A stretch of 64,000 bases of DNA from Variovorax sp. J22G73 (GCF_030317035.1 NZ_JASZYK010000001.1:310001-374000), one strand, 5' to 3'. Shown: positions 18,332 to 29,507, numbered from the stretch's first letter. The notes: a model not told the origin generated them from the letters alone. Numbers and translations: made by a program.

Positions 18332-19284
18332 TGAAGAAATCCATGTTCCGCTACATCGCCTCGCGCGCCTTCGGCATGCTGGTGGTGCTCGCCATCGTGG
18401 CGGTGCTCGTGTTCGTGCTCACGCGCGCGGCCTCGGGCGACCCGGTGTCGGTGCTGCTGGGCGACCAGGCCACCGCGGCCGACATCGCACGCGTGCAGAA
18501 GGAGTACGGGCTGGACAAGCCGCTGCCCGTGCAGTTCGGCTACTGGCTGCGCGAGGTGCTGCAGGGCAACCTCGGCACGTCCATCTTTCTGCAGCGCCCG
18601 GTGACGCAGGCGCTGTGGGAGCGCTCCGAACCCACCACGCTGCTCGCGCTGATGGCGGTGGCCATCGCGGCGCTCATCGGCGTGCCGTGCGGCATCGTGT
18701 CGGCGGTGTTTCGCGGGCGCGTGGTCGACCAGCTGTTCACCGGCATCGCGATGCTGGGCGCGAGCATTCCGAGCTTCTGGCTCGGCATCGTGCTGATCCA
18801 GGTCTTCGCGGTGTCTTTCGGCTGGTTCCCGGTGTCGGGCTACGGCGCGCCCGACGCGGCACTGGGCGAGCGGCTGCACGCGCTGGTGCTGCCCGCGGCC
18901 GTGCTGGGCCTGCTGAACTCGGCGCTCATCATCCGCTTCACGCGCGCCTCCATGCTCGACGTGCTGGGCGAAGACTACGTGCGCACCGCGCGCTCCAAGG
19001 GCCTGAGCGAGAGCACGGTGGTGCTCAAGCATGCGCTGCGCAATGCGCTGGTGCCCATCGTCACGGTGATCGGCCTGACGGTGGCGCTCATGATCGGCGG
19101 CGCCGTCATCACCGAGACCGTGTTCGGCCTGCCCGGCGTGGGCAACCTGGTGGTGAGCGCCGTGCTGCGGCGCGACTACCCGGTCATTCAGGGGGCGCTG
19201 CTCGTGATTGCCGCGATCTACGTGCTGATCAATTTCTCCATCGACCTGCTGTACGCCGTTGTCGATCCGCGCGTGAAGGTCTGA
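18331..19284 (+). CDS. Peptide ABC transporter permease, DppB type
   Basis: A 317-residue inner-membrane protein with six predicted helices. The start MFRYIASRAFGMLVVLAIVAV, the GLDKPLPVQFGYWL segment and the cytoplasmic loop RTARSKGLSESTVVLKHALRNA (EAA-like motif) are typical of DppB/OppB. It starts at the TGATG overlap with the lactonase gene and ends three bases before the DppC start. Confidence 0.92.
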   Translation: MKKSMFRYIASRAFGMLVVLAIVAVLVFVLTRAASGDPVSVLLGDQATAADIARVQKEYGLDKPLPVQFGYWLREVLQGNLGTSIFLQRPVTQALWERSEPTTLLALMAVAIAALIGVPCGIVSAVFRGRVVDQLFTGIAMLGASIPSFWLGIVLIQVFAVSFGWFPVSGYGAPDAALGERLHALVLPAAVLGLLNSALIIRFTRASMLDVLGEDYVRTARSKGLSESTVVLKHALRNALVPIVTVIGLTVALMIGGAVITETVFGLPGVGNLVVSAVLRRDYPVIQGALLVIAAIYVLINFSIDLLYAVVDPRVKV

Positions 19285-19287
19285 AGA

Positions 19288-20126
19288 ATGCAAATGCCAA
19301 GAATGCTCCGCCAGCTGATGCACCGCCGCATCGTGATGGTTTCCGCCCTGGTGCTGCTGGTGATCGCCATCCTGGCGATCGGCGCGCCGATCTTCGCCTC
19401 CGCCGACCCCAACGACACGGCCGTGCTCGAGCGCCTGAAGGCCCCCAGCGCCGAGCACCTGCTGGGCACCGACGAGCTGGGGCGCGACATGTATTCGCGC
19501 ATCGTGCACGGCGCGCGCTACTCGCTGGCCATCGCCGCGCTCACGGCGCTCGGCGCCGTCGTCGCCGGCACGGTGCTGGGCCTGATGGCGGGCTTTTTCC
19601 GCCGGCTCGACACGCCGCTGATGCGCGTGGTCGACGCGATGATGTCCTTCCCCGACATCCTGCTGGCCATTGCGCTGGTGGCCATCCTCGGGCCTTCGCT
19701 GCTGAACACGGTGCTGGCGCTGGTGCTGGTGTACACGCCGCGCGTGGCGCGGGTGGTGCGGGCGTCGACGCTGGTGGTGCGCGAGCTGCTGTTCGTCGAA
19801 GCCGTGCGCGCGCTGGGCGTGCGCACCTCGCGCATCCTGTGGCGGCACATCTTGCCGAACCTGATGTCGCCGATCCTGGTGCAGGTGTCGTTCATCTTCG
19901 CGTACGCCATCCTGGCCGAGGCGGGGCTGTCGTTTCTCGGGGTCGGCGTGCCGCCCGAGATCCCGACCTGGGGCACCATGGTCGCGGGCAGCCAGCAGTA
20001 CGCGCACCAGGCCTTCTGGGTGGTGCTGTTCCCGGGGCTGGCGATCATCTTCACGGCGCTGTCGCTGCAACTGCTGGGCGACGGCGTGCGAGACCTGCTC
20101 GACCCCAAGCTCAAGAAGACATCGTG

Positions 20127-20127
<1 letters not shown>
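19288..20127 (+). CDS. Peptide ABC transporter permease, DppC type
   Basis: A 279-residue membrane protein. HLLGTDELGRDMYSRIVHGAR (about residues 53-73) and the EAA-like loop VRALGVRTSRILWRHILPN are DppC/OppC signatures. An alternative ATG lies two codons later. Its TGA overlaps the next ATG (TGATG at 20125-20129). It pairs with the DppB-type permease upstream. Confidence 0.92.
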
Positions 20128-21164
<1,037 letters not shown>

Positions 21165-21186
21165 CCCGCGCCGTGTTCCGGTCTTG

Positions 21187-21213
21187 CTCCCTGCCCCGCT
21201 GGGGGAGGGGGCC
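21187..21213. repeat. Half copy of the family A palindromic repeat
   Basis: Only the left hairpin is present (CTCCCTGCCCC-GCT-GGGGGAGGGG), inside the 79 bp gap between the two ATPase genes. It matches the first 25 bases of the copy at 13197. It may moderate expression of the downstream ATPase. Confidence 0.6.
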
Positions 21214-21243
21214 AATATCAATACCCCATAGCCAACACCCACG

Positions 21244-22221
21244 ATGACCACCGCAGCGCCCCTCATCGAAGTCCGCGGACTCAAGAAATACTTCGGCAGC
21301 AGCGACCGCCCCGTGCGCGCGGTCGACGACGTGTCCTTCGCCATCCAGCCCGGCGAAACCCTGGGCCTGGTCGGTGAATCGGGTTCGGGCAAGAGCACCA
21401 TCGGGCGCACCGTGCTGCGCCTGCTCGAACGCACCAGCGGCCAGGTGCTGTACCGCGGCGACGACATCGGCGCGCTCTCCGGCGAGCGCATGCGCAAGCT
21501 GCGCAGCAAGCTGCAGATCATCTTCCAGGACCCGTACGCCAGCCTGAACCCGAAGATGCGCATCAGCGCCATCCTCGGCGAGGCGCTGTCCACCCACGGC
21601 CTGCACAAGGGCGCCGCCGCGCGCGACAAGCGCATCGCCGAGCTGCTCGAGACCGTGGGCCTGCGCGCCGAGCACGCCAGCCGCTTTCCGCACGAGTTCT
21701 CGGGCGGGCAGCGCCAGCGCATCGGCGTGGCGCGCGCACTGGCGGTGGAGCCCGAGTTCATCGTGGCGGACGAACCGCTGTCGGCGCTCGATGTGTCCAT
21801 CCAGTCGCAGGTCATCAACCTGCTGGCCGACCTGCGCGAGCGGCTCGGGCTGACGATGCTCTTCATCTCGCACGACCTCGACGTGGTCGAGTATTTGTGC
21901 GACCGCGTGGTGGTGCTGTACCTGGGCAAGGTGATGGAGGTGGCCACCACCGATGCGCTGTTCGCGCGCCCCTCGCACCCTTACACGCAGGCCCTGCTGG
22001 CCGCCAGCCCCAAGCCCGACCCCGAGCTGGCGACCGAGCGCATCGCGCTTAAGGGCGACATTCCCAGCCCCATCTCGCCGCCCTCGGGCTGCGTGTTTCG
22101 CACGCGCTGCCCGCACGCCATCGAGGCCTGCGCGCAGACCGTGCCGCCGCTCGACGAAATTTCCACCGGACACTACAGCGCCTGCATCCGCAAGGAACTG
22201 CTCTCCAACATCGCCGCATGA
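21244..22221 (+). CDS. Peptide ABC transporter ATPase, DppF type
   Basis: A 325-residue ATPase. Walker A GESGSGKST is at about 44-52, then IFQDPYASLNPKM, the signature FSGGQRQRIG, Walker B FIVADEPLSALD, and a C-terminal HPYTQALLAASP domain with CVFRTRCPHAIEAC. It completes the five-part transporter. Its stop overlaps the next start (ATGA). Confidence 0.92.
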   Translation: MTTAAPLIEVRGLKKYFGSSDRPVRAVDDVSFAIQPGETLGLVGESGSGKSTIGRTVLRLLERTSGQVLYRGDDIGALSGERMRKLRSKLQIIFQDPYASLNPKMRISAILGEALSTHGLHKGAAARDKRIAELLETVGLRAEHASRFPHEFSGGQRQRIGVARALAVEPEFIVADEPLSALDVSIQSQVINLLADLRERLGLTMLFISHDLDVVEYLCDRVVVLYLGKVMEVATTDALFARPSHPYTQALLAASPKPDPELATERIALKGDIPSPISPPSGCVFRTRCPHAIEACAQTVPPLDEISTGHYSACIRKELLSNIAA

Positions 22222-23555
22222 CCATGACCGACCAAGCCGCATCCGCATCCGCACCCGCCAAAGCTTCCGCCAACGACTTCAACGACCCGCTGCTCAGCGA
22301 CCGCTTCAAGGGCTACCCGCGCACGCAGGCGCCGCGCCGCCGCAGCGAAGTGGGCGCCGCCGGGTGGAACGTGCTCGCCGGCGACCTGCCGCTGCCGCTG
22401 GCCGTGCTCAAGCGCGAGGCGCTGGAGCACAACCTGGCGTGGATGCAGGCGCGCGTGCGCGAGTGGGGCATCGACCTGGCGCCGCACGGCAAGACGACCA
22501 TGTCGCCGCAGCTCTTCCAGCGCCAGCTCGACGCGGGCGCCTGGGGCCTGACCTTCGCGACCGTCACGCAGCTGGCCGTGGGCGTGGCCGCCGGCGCGCG
22601 CCGCACGCTCATCGCCAACCAGGTGGTGAGCGACGAAGACCTGGGCGGCATCCAGATGCTGCTGAAGGCCAACGCGGGCCTGCGCATCGTGTTCCTGGTC
22701 GATTCGCTGGCGCAGCTCGCGCTGATCGAAGACTGGACGAAACGCCACCCCGGCGGCGTGCCCTTCGAGGTGATGCTGGAGATTGGCGTCGAAGGCGCGC
22801 GCACAGGCTGCCGCACGCACGAAGAGGCCGTCGCGCTGGCCACGCGGCTGCGCGCCAGCGACGCGGTGAAGCTGGTGGGCATCGAGACCTACGAAGGGCA
22901 GGGCGCCACCGGCGCCAGCGAGCCCGACACCGCCTACGCGAAGACTTTGATGGACCGCGTCGAGGCCGTGGCCCGCCACTGCGACACGCAGCAGCTTTTC
23001 GAGACCGACGAGGTGCTGGTCTCCGCCGGCGGCTCGGCCATCTTCGACCTGGTGGCGGGGCGGCTGAAGCCCGCGCTGGGTTCGCCCGTGCGCGGCCTGC
23101 TGCGCTCGGGCTGCTACGTCACGCACGACCACGGCTTCTACAAGCGCATGGTGAACGCGGTGGACGAGCGCCTGGGCTGCGGCTGCGGCGAAAGCCTGGA
23201 GCCTGCGATGGAGGTGTGGGCCACGGTGCAGTCGCGCCCCGAGCCGGGCCTGGCGATCCTGGCGGTGGGCAAGCGCGACATCTCCTTCGACCTGTCGCTG
23301 CCCGTGCCCATCGCGCGCGCGGCGCGTGGCGTGCGCACGCCGCAGGACGTGCCCGCGGGCTGGAAGATCACCGCGCTGAACGACCAGCACGCCTACCTGC
23401 GCTGGGACGCGAGCGAGGAAGCGCAGGCGCCGGTCGTTGGCGACCGCGTCGGCCTGGGCATTTCGCACCCCTGCACCACCTTCGACAAATGGCACTGGAT
23501 GCCGGTGGTCGAACAGGACTACCGCGTCAGCGACGCGGTGGCCATGCACTTCTGA
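22218..23555 (+). CDS. PLP-dependent D-serine dehydratase / D-threonine aldolase-like enzyme (DSD1 type)
   Basis: A 445-residue fold-type III PLP enzyme. Lys92 in LAPHGKTTMSP is the expected PLP lysine after the alanine racemase-like N-domain. The C-terminal GISHPCTTFDKW supplies His417 and Cys419, the zinc ligands of DSD1-type D-serine dehydratases. It would convert D-serine, or a related D-hydroxy amino acid, to keto acid and ammonia, producing the aminoacrylate intermediate that RidA handles. Exact substrate is inferred. It overlaps the upstream ATPase by ATGA. Confidence 0.82.
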   Translation: MTMTDQAASASAPAKASANDFNDPLLSDRFKGYPRTQAPRRRSEVGAAGWNVLAGDLPLPLAVLKREALEHNLAWMQARVREWGIDLAPHGKTTMSPQLFQRQLDAGAWGLTFATVTQLAVGVAAGARRTLIANQVVSDEDLGGIQMLLKANAGLRIVFLVDSLAQLALIEDWTKRHPGGVPFEVMLEIGVEGARTGCRTHEEAVALATRLRASDAVKLVGIETYEGQGATGASEPDTAYAKTLMDRVEAVARHCDTQQLFETDEVLVSAGGSAIFDLVAGRLKPALGSPVRGLLRSGCYVTHDHGFYKRMVNAVDERLGCGCGESLEPAMEVWATVQSRPEPGLAILAVGKRDISFDLSLPVPIARAARGVRTPQDVPAGWKITALNDQHAYLRWDASEEAQAPVVGDRVGLGISHPCTTFDKWHWMPVVEQDYRVSDAVAMHF

Positions 23556-23565
23556 ACGCGCGCCG

Positions 23566-24504
23566 ATGACCCCCTCCCTGCTCCAGAAAATCGCGCAGAT
23601 CCGCAGCGACGCCCCGGCGACGCGGCGCGCGATTCTCGACCTGATCCTCGAAGACCCCGACCGCGTGCTCGAAGAGAGCTTCGAGCAGCTGGCCGAGCGC
23701 TCGCGCAGCTCGGTGCCCACCATCATGCGCACCTGCCGCGACCTGGGCTTTGCCGGGCTGCGCGAGTTCAAGCTCGCGCTCGCGCAGGAGCTGGCGCTGG
23801 GCGGCTCGCCGCTGCACCGCCGCGTGAACATCGAGGACGCGGCCGACGAGGTGGTAGGCAAGATCGCGCGCAGCGCGGCGGCCTCGGTCTCGGGCGTGCG
23901 CGGGCAGCTGGACATGCAGGTGCTCGACGGCGCCGTGGCGGCCATTGCGGCGGCGCCGCACGTCGACCTGTATGGGGCGGGTGCCACCTCGTGGTTCATG
24001 GCCAACGACCTGCAGGCGCGGCTCTTTCGCCTGGGCCTGTCGGCCAACGCCTGGGCCGACTACCACCTGCAGCAGGTGGCGGGTGCCGCGCAGCGACCGG
24101 GCGGCGTGGTCATCGCCATTTCGCACGTGGGCGGCATGCCGTCGCTGCTCGACGCGGTGGACATCGCGCGCGGGCAGGGCGCCAAGGTGATCGCGCTCAC
24201 GCGGCCCGGCACGGCGCTGGCGGCCAAGGCCGACTTCCTGCTCGGGCTCTCGGTGCCCGACGACGCGGTGATGCACGTGGGCATCGACGCCTACCTGACG
24301 CACCTCACCGCCATCGAGATACTGACCGTGCTGGTGGCCCAGCGCCGCGGCGAGCCCGCGGTGCAGCGCCTGCAGCGCGCGCGCGAAGCGTTCCAGCGCC
24401 ACGGCATCGACGCCACCACCCACCCGCTGCAGAGCTGGGACGGGGGCGGCATCAACAACACCGCCAGCGACAACAACAACATCCGCAAGAAAGGCGCATC
24501 GTGA
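23566..24504 (+). CDS. RpiR-family transcriptional regulator (HTH + SIS)
   Basis: A 312-residue regulator. Residues 1-78 form the HTH_6 domain (SFEQLAERSRSSVPTIMRTCRDLGFAGLREFK). Residues about 120-260 form a SIS sugar-isomerase-like sensor (HVDLYGAGATSWFMANDLQARL, GGVVIAISHVGGM). RpiR proteins usually sense phosphosugars, but related ones regulate amino-acid and cell-wall sugar use. A low-complexity Asn-rich tail (NNTASDNNN) ends the protein. It lies inside the cluster it probably controls; candidate sites are at 15322 and 15404. The stop overlaps the next GTG start. Confidence 0.85.
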   Translation: MTPSLLQKIAQIRSDAPATRRAILDLILEDPDRVLEESFEQLAERSRSSVPTIMRTCRDLGFAGLREFKLALAQELALGGSPLHRRVNIEDAADEVVGKIARSAAASVSGVRGQLDMQVLDGAVAAIAAAPHVDLYGAGATSWFMANDLQARLFRLGLSANAWADYHLQQVAGAAQRPGGVVIAISHVGGMPSLLDAVDIARGQGAKVIALTRPGTALAAKADFLLGLSVPDDAVMHVGIDAYLTHLTAIEILTVLVAQRRGEPAVQRLQRAREAFQRHGIDATTHPLQSWDGGGINNTASDNNNIRKKGAS

Positions 24505-25976
24505 GTGCGAACTCAAGCAAAGCCATCCTGCTCGAAGCGGGCCTCGTGGTCGACGGCTCGGGCGGCCCTTCGTGGCCCGGCGACGTGCTGCTGCAGGGCG
24601 ACCGCATCGTCGCGCTCGGCGAGGGCCTGCGCGAGCGGCTGCCCGAAGGCCTGGCGCTGGCCGACATCGACGTGGTCGACTGCCGCGCCAAGGTCATCGC
24701 GCCCGGCTTCATCGACGCGCACACGCACGACGACGCCATCGTGCTGCGCGACCCGCTGTGCCTGCCCAAGGTGTCGCAGGGCATCACCACGGTGGTGACG
24801 GGCAATTGCGGCATTTCGCTCGCGCCGTACCGCACGCCGCAGTCGAAGCCGCCGCTCACGCTGCTGGGGGCCGAGTCGTTCCAGCACGCCACCATGGCGG
24901 CGTACCGCGCCGCGGTCGACGCCACGCAGCCCGCGCTCAACGTGGCGGCGCTCATCGGCCACACCACGCTGCGCTTCGCGACCATGCAGGCGCTCGACCG
25001 CCCGGCCAGCGCCGACGAGCTCGCGCGCATGGAGGCACTGCTCGACAGCTGCATGGCCGACGGCGCGCACGGCATGTCTTCGGGCCTGTTCTACGAAGAG
25101 GCCTTTGCCGCGCCCGCCGAAGAGGTGACGGCACTGGCGCGCGTGGTGGCCCGCCACGGCGGCGTGTACGCCACGCACCTGCGCAGCGAGATGCAGCAGA
25201 TCATCGAGGCGCTGCACGAGGCCGGCGACTCGGCCTTTGCCGCGGGCGTGCCGCTGGTCATCTCGCACCACAAGTGCGCCGGCCCCGCCAACTGGGGCCG
25301 CACGAAAGAGACGCTGCCGCTGATCGAGGCGATGGCGCAGCGCCAGAAGATCGCGATGGACGTGTACCCCTACGTGGCCGGCTCCACCGTGCTGCGCGAG
25401 GACCTGGTCGACGGCGTGATCGACGTGTTGCTCACCTGGTCCGACCCGCACCCGGAGATGACGGGGCGGCTCCTTTCCGACATCGCGCGCGAGTGGGGCA
25501 CCACCGAGCAGGAGGCCTGCCTGCGGCTGAAGCCGGGCGGCGCCTGCTACTTCCAGATGCAGGAGGAAGACGTGGAGCGCGTCATTGCGCACCCGCTCAC
25601 CATGATCGGCAGCGACGGCCTGCCGCACGACCGGCATCCGCATCCGCGGCTGTGGGGGGCGTTTCCGCGCGTGTTCGCGCGCTACTGGCGCCAGCGCCGC
25701 CTCTTCACGCTGGAGCAGGCGGTGCACAAGATGACCGGCATGACCGCGCGCAACCTGCGCATCGCCGACCGCGGGCTGCTGCGCGCGGGCGCCATGGCCG
25801 ACGTGGTGGTGTTCGACCCCGAGACCATCGCCGACACCGCCACCTACGACCAGCCGCACGGCGTGAGCCTGGGCGTGGAGCGCGTGTTCGTCAACGGCGT
25901 GCTGGCCTACCGCGGCGGCGAGCCGCAGGCGCGGGTGCTCGCGCGGGCGGGCCGGATGCTGACGCGCGGGGCCTGA
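24501..25976 (+). CDS. D-aminoacylase / N-acyl-D-amino-acid deacylase
   Basis: A 491-residue amidohydrolase-superfamily zinc enzyme. GFIDAHTHDD (His74, His76), TGNCGISLAPY (Cys103), ISHHKC and IGSDGLPHDRHPHPR match the metal-binding and catalytic set of Alcaligenes D-aminoacylases. It releases free D-amino acids from N-acyl forms. The GTG start at 24501 overlaps the regulator's TGA (GTGA). Placed after a peptide importer and before no other enzyme, it points to use of N-acylated or peptide-borne D-amino acids. Confidence 0.9.
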   Translation: MSANSSKAILLEAGLVVDGSGGPSWPGDVLLQGDRIVALGEGLRERLPEGLALADIDVVDCRAKVIAPGFIDAHTHDDAIVLRDPLCLPKVSQGITTVVTGNCGISLAPYRTPQSKPPLTLLGAESFQHATMAAYRAAVDATQPALNVAALIGHTTLRFATMQALDRPASADELARMEALLDSCMADGAHGMSSGLFYEEAFAAPAEEVTALARVVARHGGVYATHLRSEMQQIIEALHEAGDSAFAAGVPLVISHHKCAGPANWGRTKETLPLIEAMAQRQKIAMDVYPYVAGSTVLREDLVDGVIDVLLTWSDPHPEMTGRLLSDIAREWGTTEQEACLRLKPGGACYFQMQEEDVERVIAHPLTMIGSDGLPHDRHPHPRLWGAFPRVFARYWRQRRLFTLEQAVHKMTGMTARNLRIADRGLLRAGAMADVVVFDPETIADTATYDQPHGVSLGVERVFVNGVLAYRGGEPQARVLARAGRMLTRGA

Positions 25977-26130
25977 AGAACCTGCGCTGAAGCCCATCAC
26001 CACGAATGGGTTGTTCCTCATTCCAGTGGGAGCCTCGGATTAAGCTTCCAAAAGTTCTAACACTGGGACAGAAAAAACGTCACACTCGGACCATTGACGG
26101 ATTGGACGGGTGTCAAGACAGGAGCAACCC

Positions 26131-26313
26131 ATGGACAAGGACGCCGACAACCTGGGCGCCGACTTCGCATTGTGGAAGCAGCTCACCGACGACTACGAGC
26201 AGGCGCTGGACGCCATGTCGCGCGGTGAACCGGGCGCGCGCGACCTTGCGATCCAGCTGTCCCAGGCATTGCGTCAGCTCCACCCCGTGTCGGGTGTCGG
26301 CGTCGCCGATTGA
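26131..26313 (+). CDS. Small hypothetical protein (60 aa)
   Basis: MDKDADNLGADFALWKQLTD begins an acidic, helix-rich protein without membrane segments. AGGAG at 26120-26124 lies 6 bp before the ATG. It stands alone between the D-aminoacylase gene and the LexA-like gene, 154 bp after the former. I do not recognise a family; codon use fits a real gene. Confidence 0.6.
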   Translation: MDKDADNLGADFALWKQLTDDYEQALDAMSRGEPGARDLAIQLSQALRQLHPVSGVGVAD

Positions 26314-26409
26314 CGCCTTTTCTCATCGCATTCCCCGGCTTCCCTTCGCTGCCAGAATTGCTATCATCGATTAGTTTTCTATCTCGACGAAGGCATAGCC
26401 TCCCCGGCT

Positions 26410-27027
26410 GTGAGCATTCATCAACTTATTCGCGAAGGTCGCAAGCGTCTCGGCATGAGCGAGCAGCAGTTTGCTGACGCCGTCGGGGTGAGTCGTGGTG
26501 CCGTACAACAATGGGAAAAACCGGGCGGTACTGCTCCCAAGCGAACCAACCAGCCGCGCGTGGCCGAGCTGCTCGGCGTGTCGGTGGCGGAGCTGGTTTC
26601 CGGCGGCACCAACGTCAGCCCGGGTTTCGACATGCGCGCTGAGGTGCCCCTGGTGTCCGAGGTCGAGGCGGGCAACTACACCGTCATCGACAACTTCAAG
26701 CCCAAGGGAAAGTTCGACACCGTGCCCGTCACGGTGCCCGTCAAGCAGCACACCTACGCGCTGCGCGTGCACGGCGACAGCATGGTCGGCGAAACGGGCG
26801 ACTCGTTTCCCGATGGCTCGCTGATCATCGTCGAGCCCGAGATGGCGGCCGTGCCTGGCGACTACGTCATCGCCCTGAACGATTCGAATGAAACCACGTT
26901 CAAGCAGCTCATTCGCGACGGCGGCGACCTGTACCTGAAGCCGCTGAACACGCGCTACCCGATCAAGCTGCTCGGCGCCGCGACCGTGATCGGCGTGGTC
27001 CGCGAGTTCACCAAGCGCTTTCGCTGA
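26410..27027 (+). CDS. LexA/CI-like repressor: XRE HTH + S24 peptidase domain
   Basis: A 205-residue protein. Residues 5-63 form a Cro/CI helix-turn-helix (SEQQFADAVGVSRGAVQQWEK). Residues 80-205 form an S24 domain with Ser124 (HGDSMVGE) and Lys165 (TTFKQLIRD) as the catalytic pair, and Ala87-Gly88 (SEVEAGNY) in the position of the self-cleavage bond. Such proteins are RecA-triggered repressors in phages and in some chromosomal stress regulons. The gene starts with GTG at 26410. No phage genes surround it. Directly upstream, CTATCATCGA and CTATCTCGA (about 26360-26386) form a direct repeat that could be its own operator. Confidence 0.85.
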   Translation: MSIHQLIREGRKRLGMSEQQFADAVGVSRGAVQQWEKPGGTAPKRTNQPRVAELLGVSVAELVSGGTNVSPGFDMRAEVPLVSEVEAGNYTVIDNFKPKGKFDTVPVTVPVKQHTYALRVHGDSMVGETGDSFPDGSLIIVEPEMAAVPGDYVIALNDSNETTFKQLIRDGGDLYLKPLNTRYPIKLLGAATVIGVVREFTKRFR

Positions 27028-27042
27028 GCGGTTCACGGGTTG

Positions 27043-27066
27043 CACGCAGGTCGCCTGCGGTTTTTT
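27043..27066 (+). terminator. Rho-independent terminator after the LexA-like gene
   Basis: The stem CGCAGG / CCTGCG (27045-27050 and 27054-27059) has a TCG loop and is followed by G and six T residues. It lies 16 bp after the stop codon. It is the clearest intrinsic terminator seen in the window. Confidence 0.85.
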
Positions 27067-27231
27067 GAAGATAGATTTGCCTTTCGGCCGATGCATTTGC
27101 TATCAGCGCTGAAAACGCTCCAGACACACATCGTCACGTGTCTGTCACCTTAAGTTCACAGAATCGGGCCGCTTTCGGCCATGGCAGCTTTGCCTGCGCC
27201 GGCGTGCTCCAGCCCTTTCCTGTGGACCCTC

Positions 27232-29450
27232 ATGAACAAGAATTTTCAATGGACCCGCGCGCGCGCCGCGGGCTTGGCCGGCCTTGCGGCCCTGTCGCTG
27301 GCGGCCTGTGGCGGTGGCGGTGGGGGCGGCAGCAGCTTCGTGCCCTTCAGCGGCCCCGCGGCCGCCAACCCCGGCAACAACAACACTGACACGCCCGCCG
27401 TCGCGCTGCAGCCGCTTGCCGGCGGCGCGCAGTACGCGGGCACCGCCAGCTTCGGCGACACGGTGTCCATCACGCTCGACCAGCCCGCGGCGGGCAAGCT
27501 CACGCTGCGCTTCGTCGACTCGCGCTTCGGCCTGGCCGGCGCCCTGACCGCCAGTTACACCACCCAGCCCGACGGCTCGCTGCTGGCCGGCAACTTCGCC
27601 GTGCTCGCCGGCAGCGGCGTGCCCGACGCGCTCGCCGCCGCGCTGCCCAAGCTGGCGCTGCGCTTCCAGCTCGACGGCAGCCTGCTCAGCGGTTCGCTCG
27701 CGCAGGTGCCCAACCTCAAGGCGGCCGACGGCTCGGTGCTGCAGGGCGAGATCGCCGCGTCGAACCAGGGCGTGGCCGATGTCGCCACGCTGGCCGGCGT
27801 GTACAGCTTCATCAAGCTCACGGCCGGCTACAACGCCAAGGGCGTGCAGCAGGGCGCGCCCGCGTCCGCGTTCGGCCAGCTGAACCTGAAGGCCGACGGC
27901 ACCGTGCGCGCCTGCCTGGGCGGCGCCTACGCCGACAACTGCGCCGACGCCCACACCGGCAAGCTCGCCGCCGAAGCCGACCAGAAGACCTACCCCGGCG
28001 CACTCGCCCTGACGCTGGACGGCCAGCGCATCGGCCGCGTCATGGTCAACGCGCAATCGGGCGCGGCCACGCTGCTGGCCGACGAGTTCAGCACCGCCGC
28101 CGACGGCAGCTTCCGCACCGGCACCTGGGTGCTGCAGAACGCGGCGCTGGCGCTGCCCGCCACCGCGCTCGACGGCGAATGGCTGTGCAGCCAGCCCGAG
28201 CTCGGCGCCACCACCGGCACGGCCACCGGCCGCACCCAGCGCAACTTCGTCTCGGTGGGCGCCAGCCTGCTGCAGACCGACACCATCGACACCGACGTGG
28301 CGCTCAGCGCCAACGCGGCCATCGGCGGCGCCGCCACCTCGGCCACCGCCGGCGTGAACGGCCTGGTCGCCGGCCAGTGGGCCGACACCCGGAAGGCCGC
28401 GCGCCTGCTGCTGCCCGTGGGCAAGCAGACCGCGTACTTCATCGGCACCGGCGCCAGCACGGGCGCCGCCGCGGCCAGCAACATCTCGGGCGTGTGCCGT
28501 GCGCTGCCGGTGCAGCCGGTGCTCACCGCCTATGCGGCCGCGCCCGCCAAGGACACGGCCGTCATGACCATCCGCATCGGCGACGCGCACCCCACGCAGC
28601 CCGCCATCGGCTACGACCAGGTCTATTACAAGCAGGCGCGCTACCGCAACACCGCCAACGCCTCGACCGAGTGGAAGAAGGAGTTCGGCGACTACTGCGA
28701 AGCCGCGGGCCTGACCGATTCCAAGAACGGCAGCGTCATCGCAGGCACCTCGAAGCTCACCGACCGAGCACCTTCACCTGCTCGGGCAAGACCATCGACT
28801 CGACGGCGCTCAAGTCGGCCGTGGTCGGCCCGCGCGGCGTGCTGTACCTCACGGACGGCCACCACACGCTCACCAGCTTCTGGGACGCGCCGGACGGCGG
28901 CGGTGCCGAGGTCAAGGTGCCGGTGGTCATGAAGGGCAACTTCATGGACCAGAACAACGCCACGTTCTGGCGCGGCATGCGCGCGCGCAAGACCACCTGG
29001 CTCAAGCTGCCCGACGGCCGCGCCATCACGCCGGCCGACCTGCCGCAGCAGCTGGGCCTGAACAACGGCCTGCAGGACGACCCCTACCGCGCGCTGCTGT
29101 ACTTCACGCGCGACCTCGGCTACGCGCAACCTGCCAACAGCACCGAGTTCCTGGAGTTCTACTGGTCCGAGTGGCTGAAGGCCGCACCGCAGAACGTCGA
29201 CCTGTCGGCCTACACGCTGACCGACGCGGCCAGCTACCTGCAGGCCATCGGCACGGCTTCCGGCCTGATGAACCGCGCGGACCCGAACACCATCATCGGT
29301 TCGTCGGGCCTGACCGCCACGCTCATGGGCCAGCTCACCAAGGCCTACGACCCCGTTGCGCTGGCCGCGCTGAACACGGGCGTGGACCAGCCCAAGCCCG
29401 GCAAGCTGGCGTACGCGCTGAGCTACCGCGCCTCGCTGGCGAAGAAGTAG
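27232..29450 (+). pseudogene. ParB/Srx-domain lipoprotein gene broken by a one-base frameshift
   Basis: Reading starts at MNKNFQWTRARAAGLAGLAA with a lipobox LSLAAC (Cys22), then a Gly/Ser linker and a long beta-rich region to about residue 430. A ParBc_2-type domain follows: HPTQPAIGYDQVYYKQARYRN in the first frame, and VVGPRGVLYLTDGHHTLTSFW in the next. The switch lies at about 28762-28768: frame 1 reads LTDRAP, while the other frame gives STFTCSGKTID directly. One missing base near 28766 (CGAGC for an expected CGNAGC) explains this. As sequenced, frame 1 ends at 28932 and loses the DGHH motif. Either a real inactivation or a sequence error is possible. The role of secreted ParB-like proteins is unknown. 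Confidence 0.8.
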
Positions 29451-29507
29451 GGCGACAGGCCAGGCGCCCGCCGCTCGCGGCGTGGCGCCCGTGGCCGCGC
29501 GAGCAGG

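Noticed and set aside
26093..26116. TTGAC-N13-GTCAA dyad upstream of the 60-residue protein
   Set aside because: Arms are 5 bp with a long spacer and no promoter in register; not distinguishable from chance.
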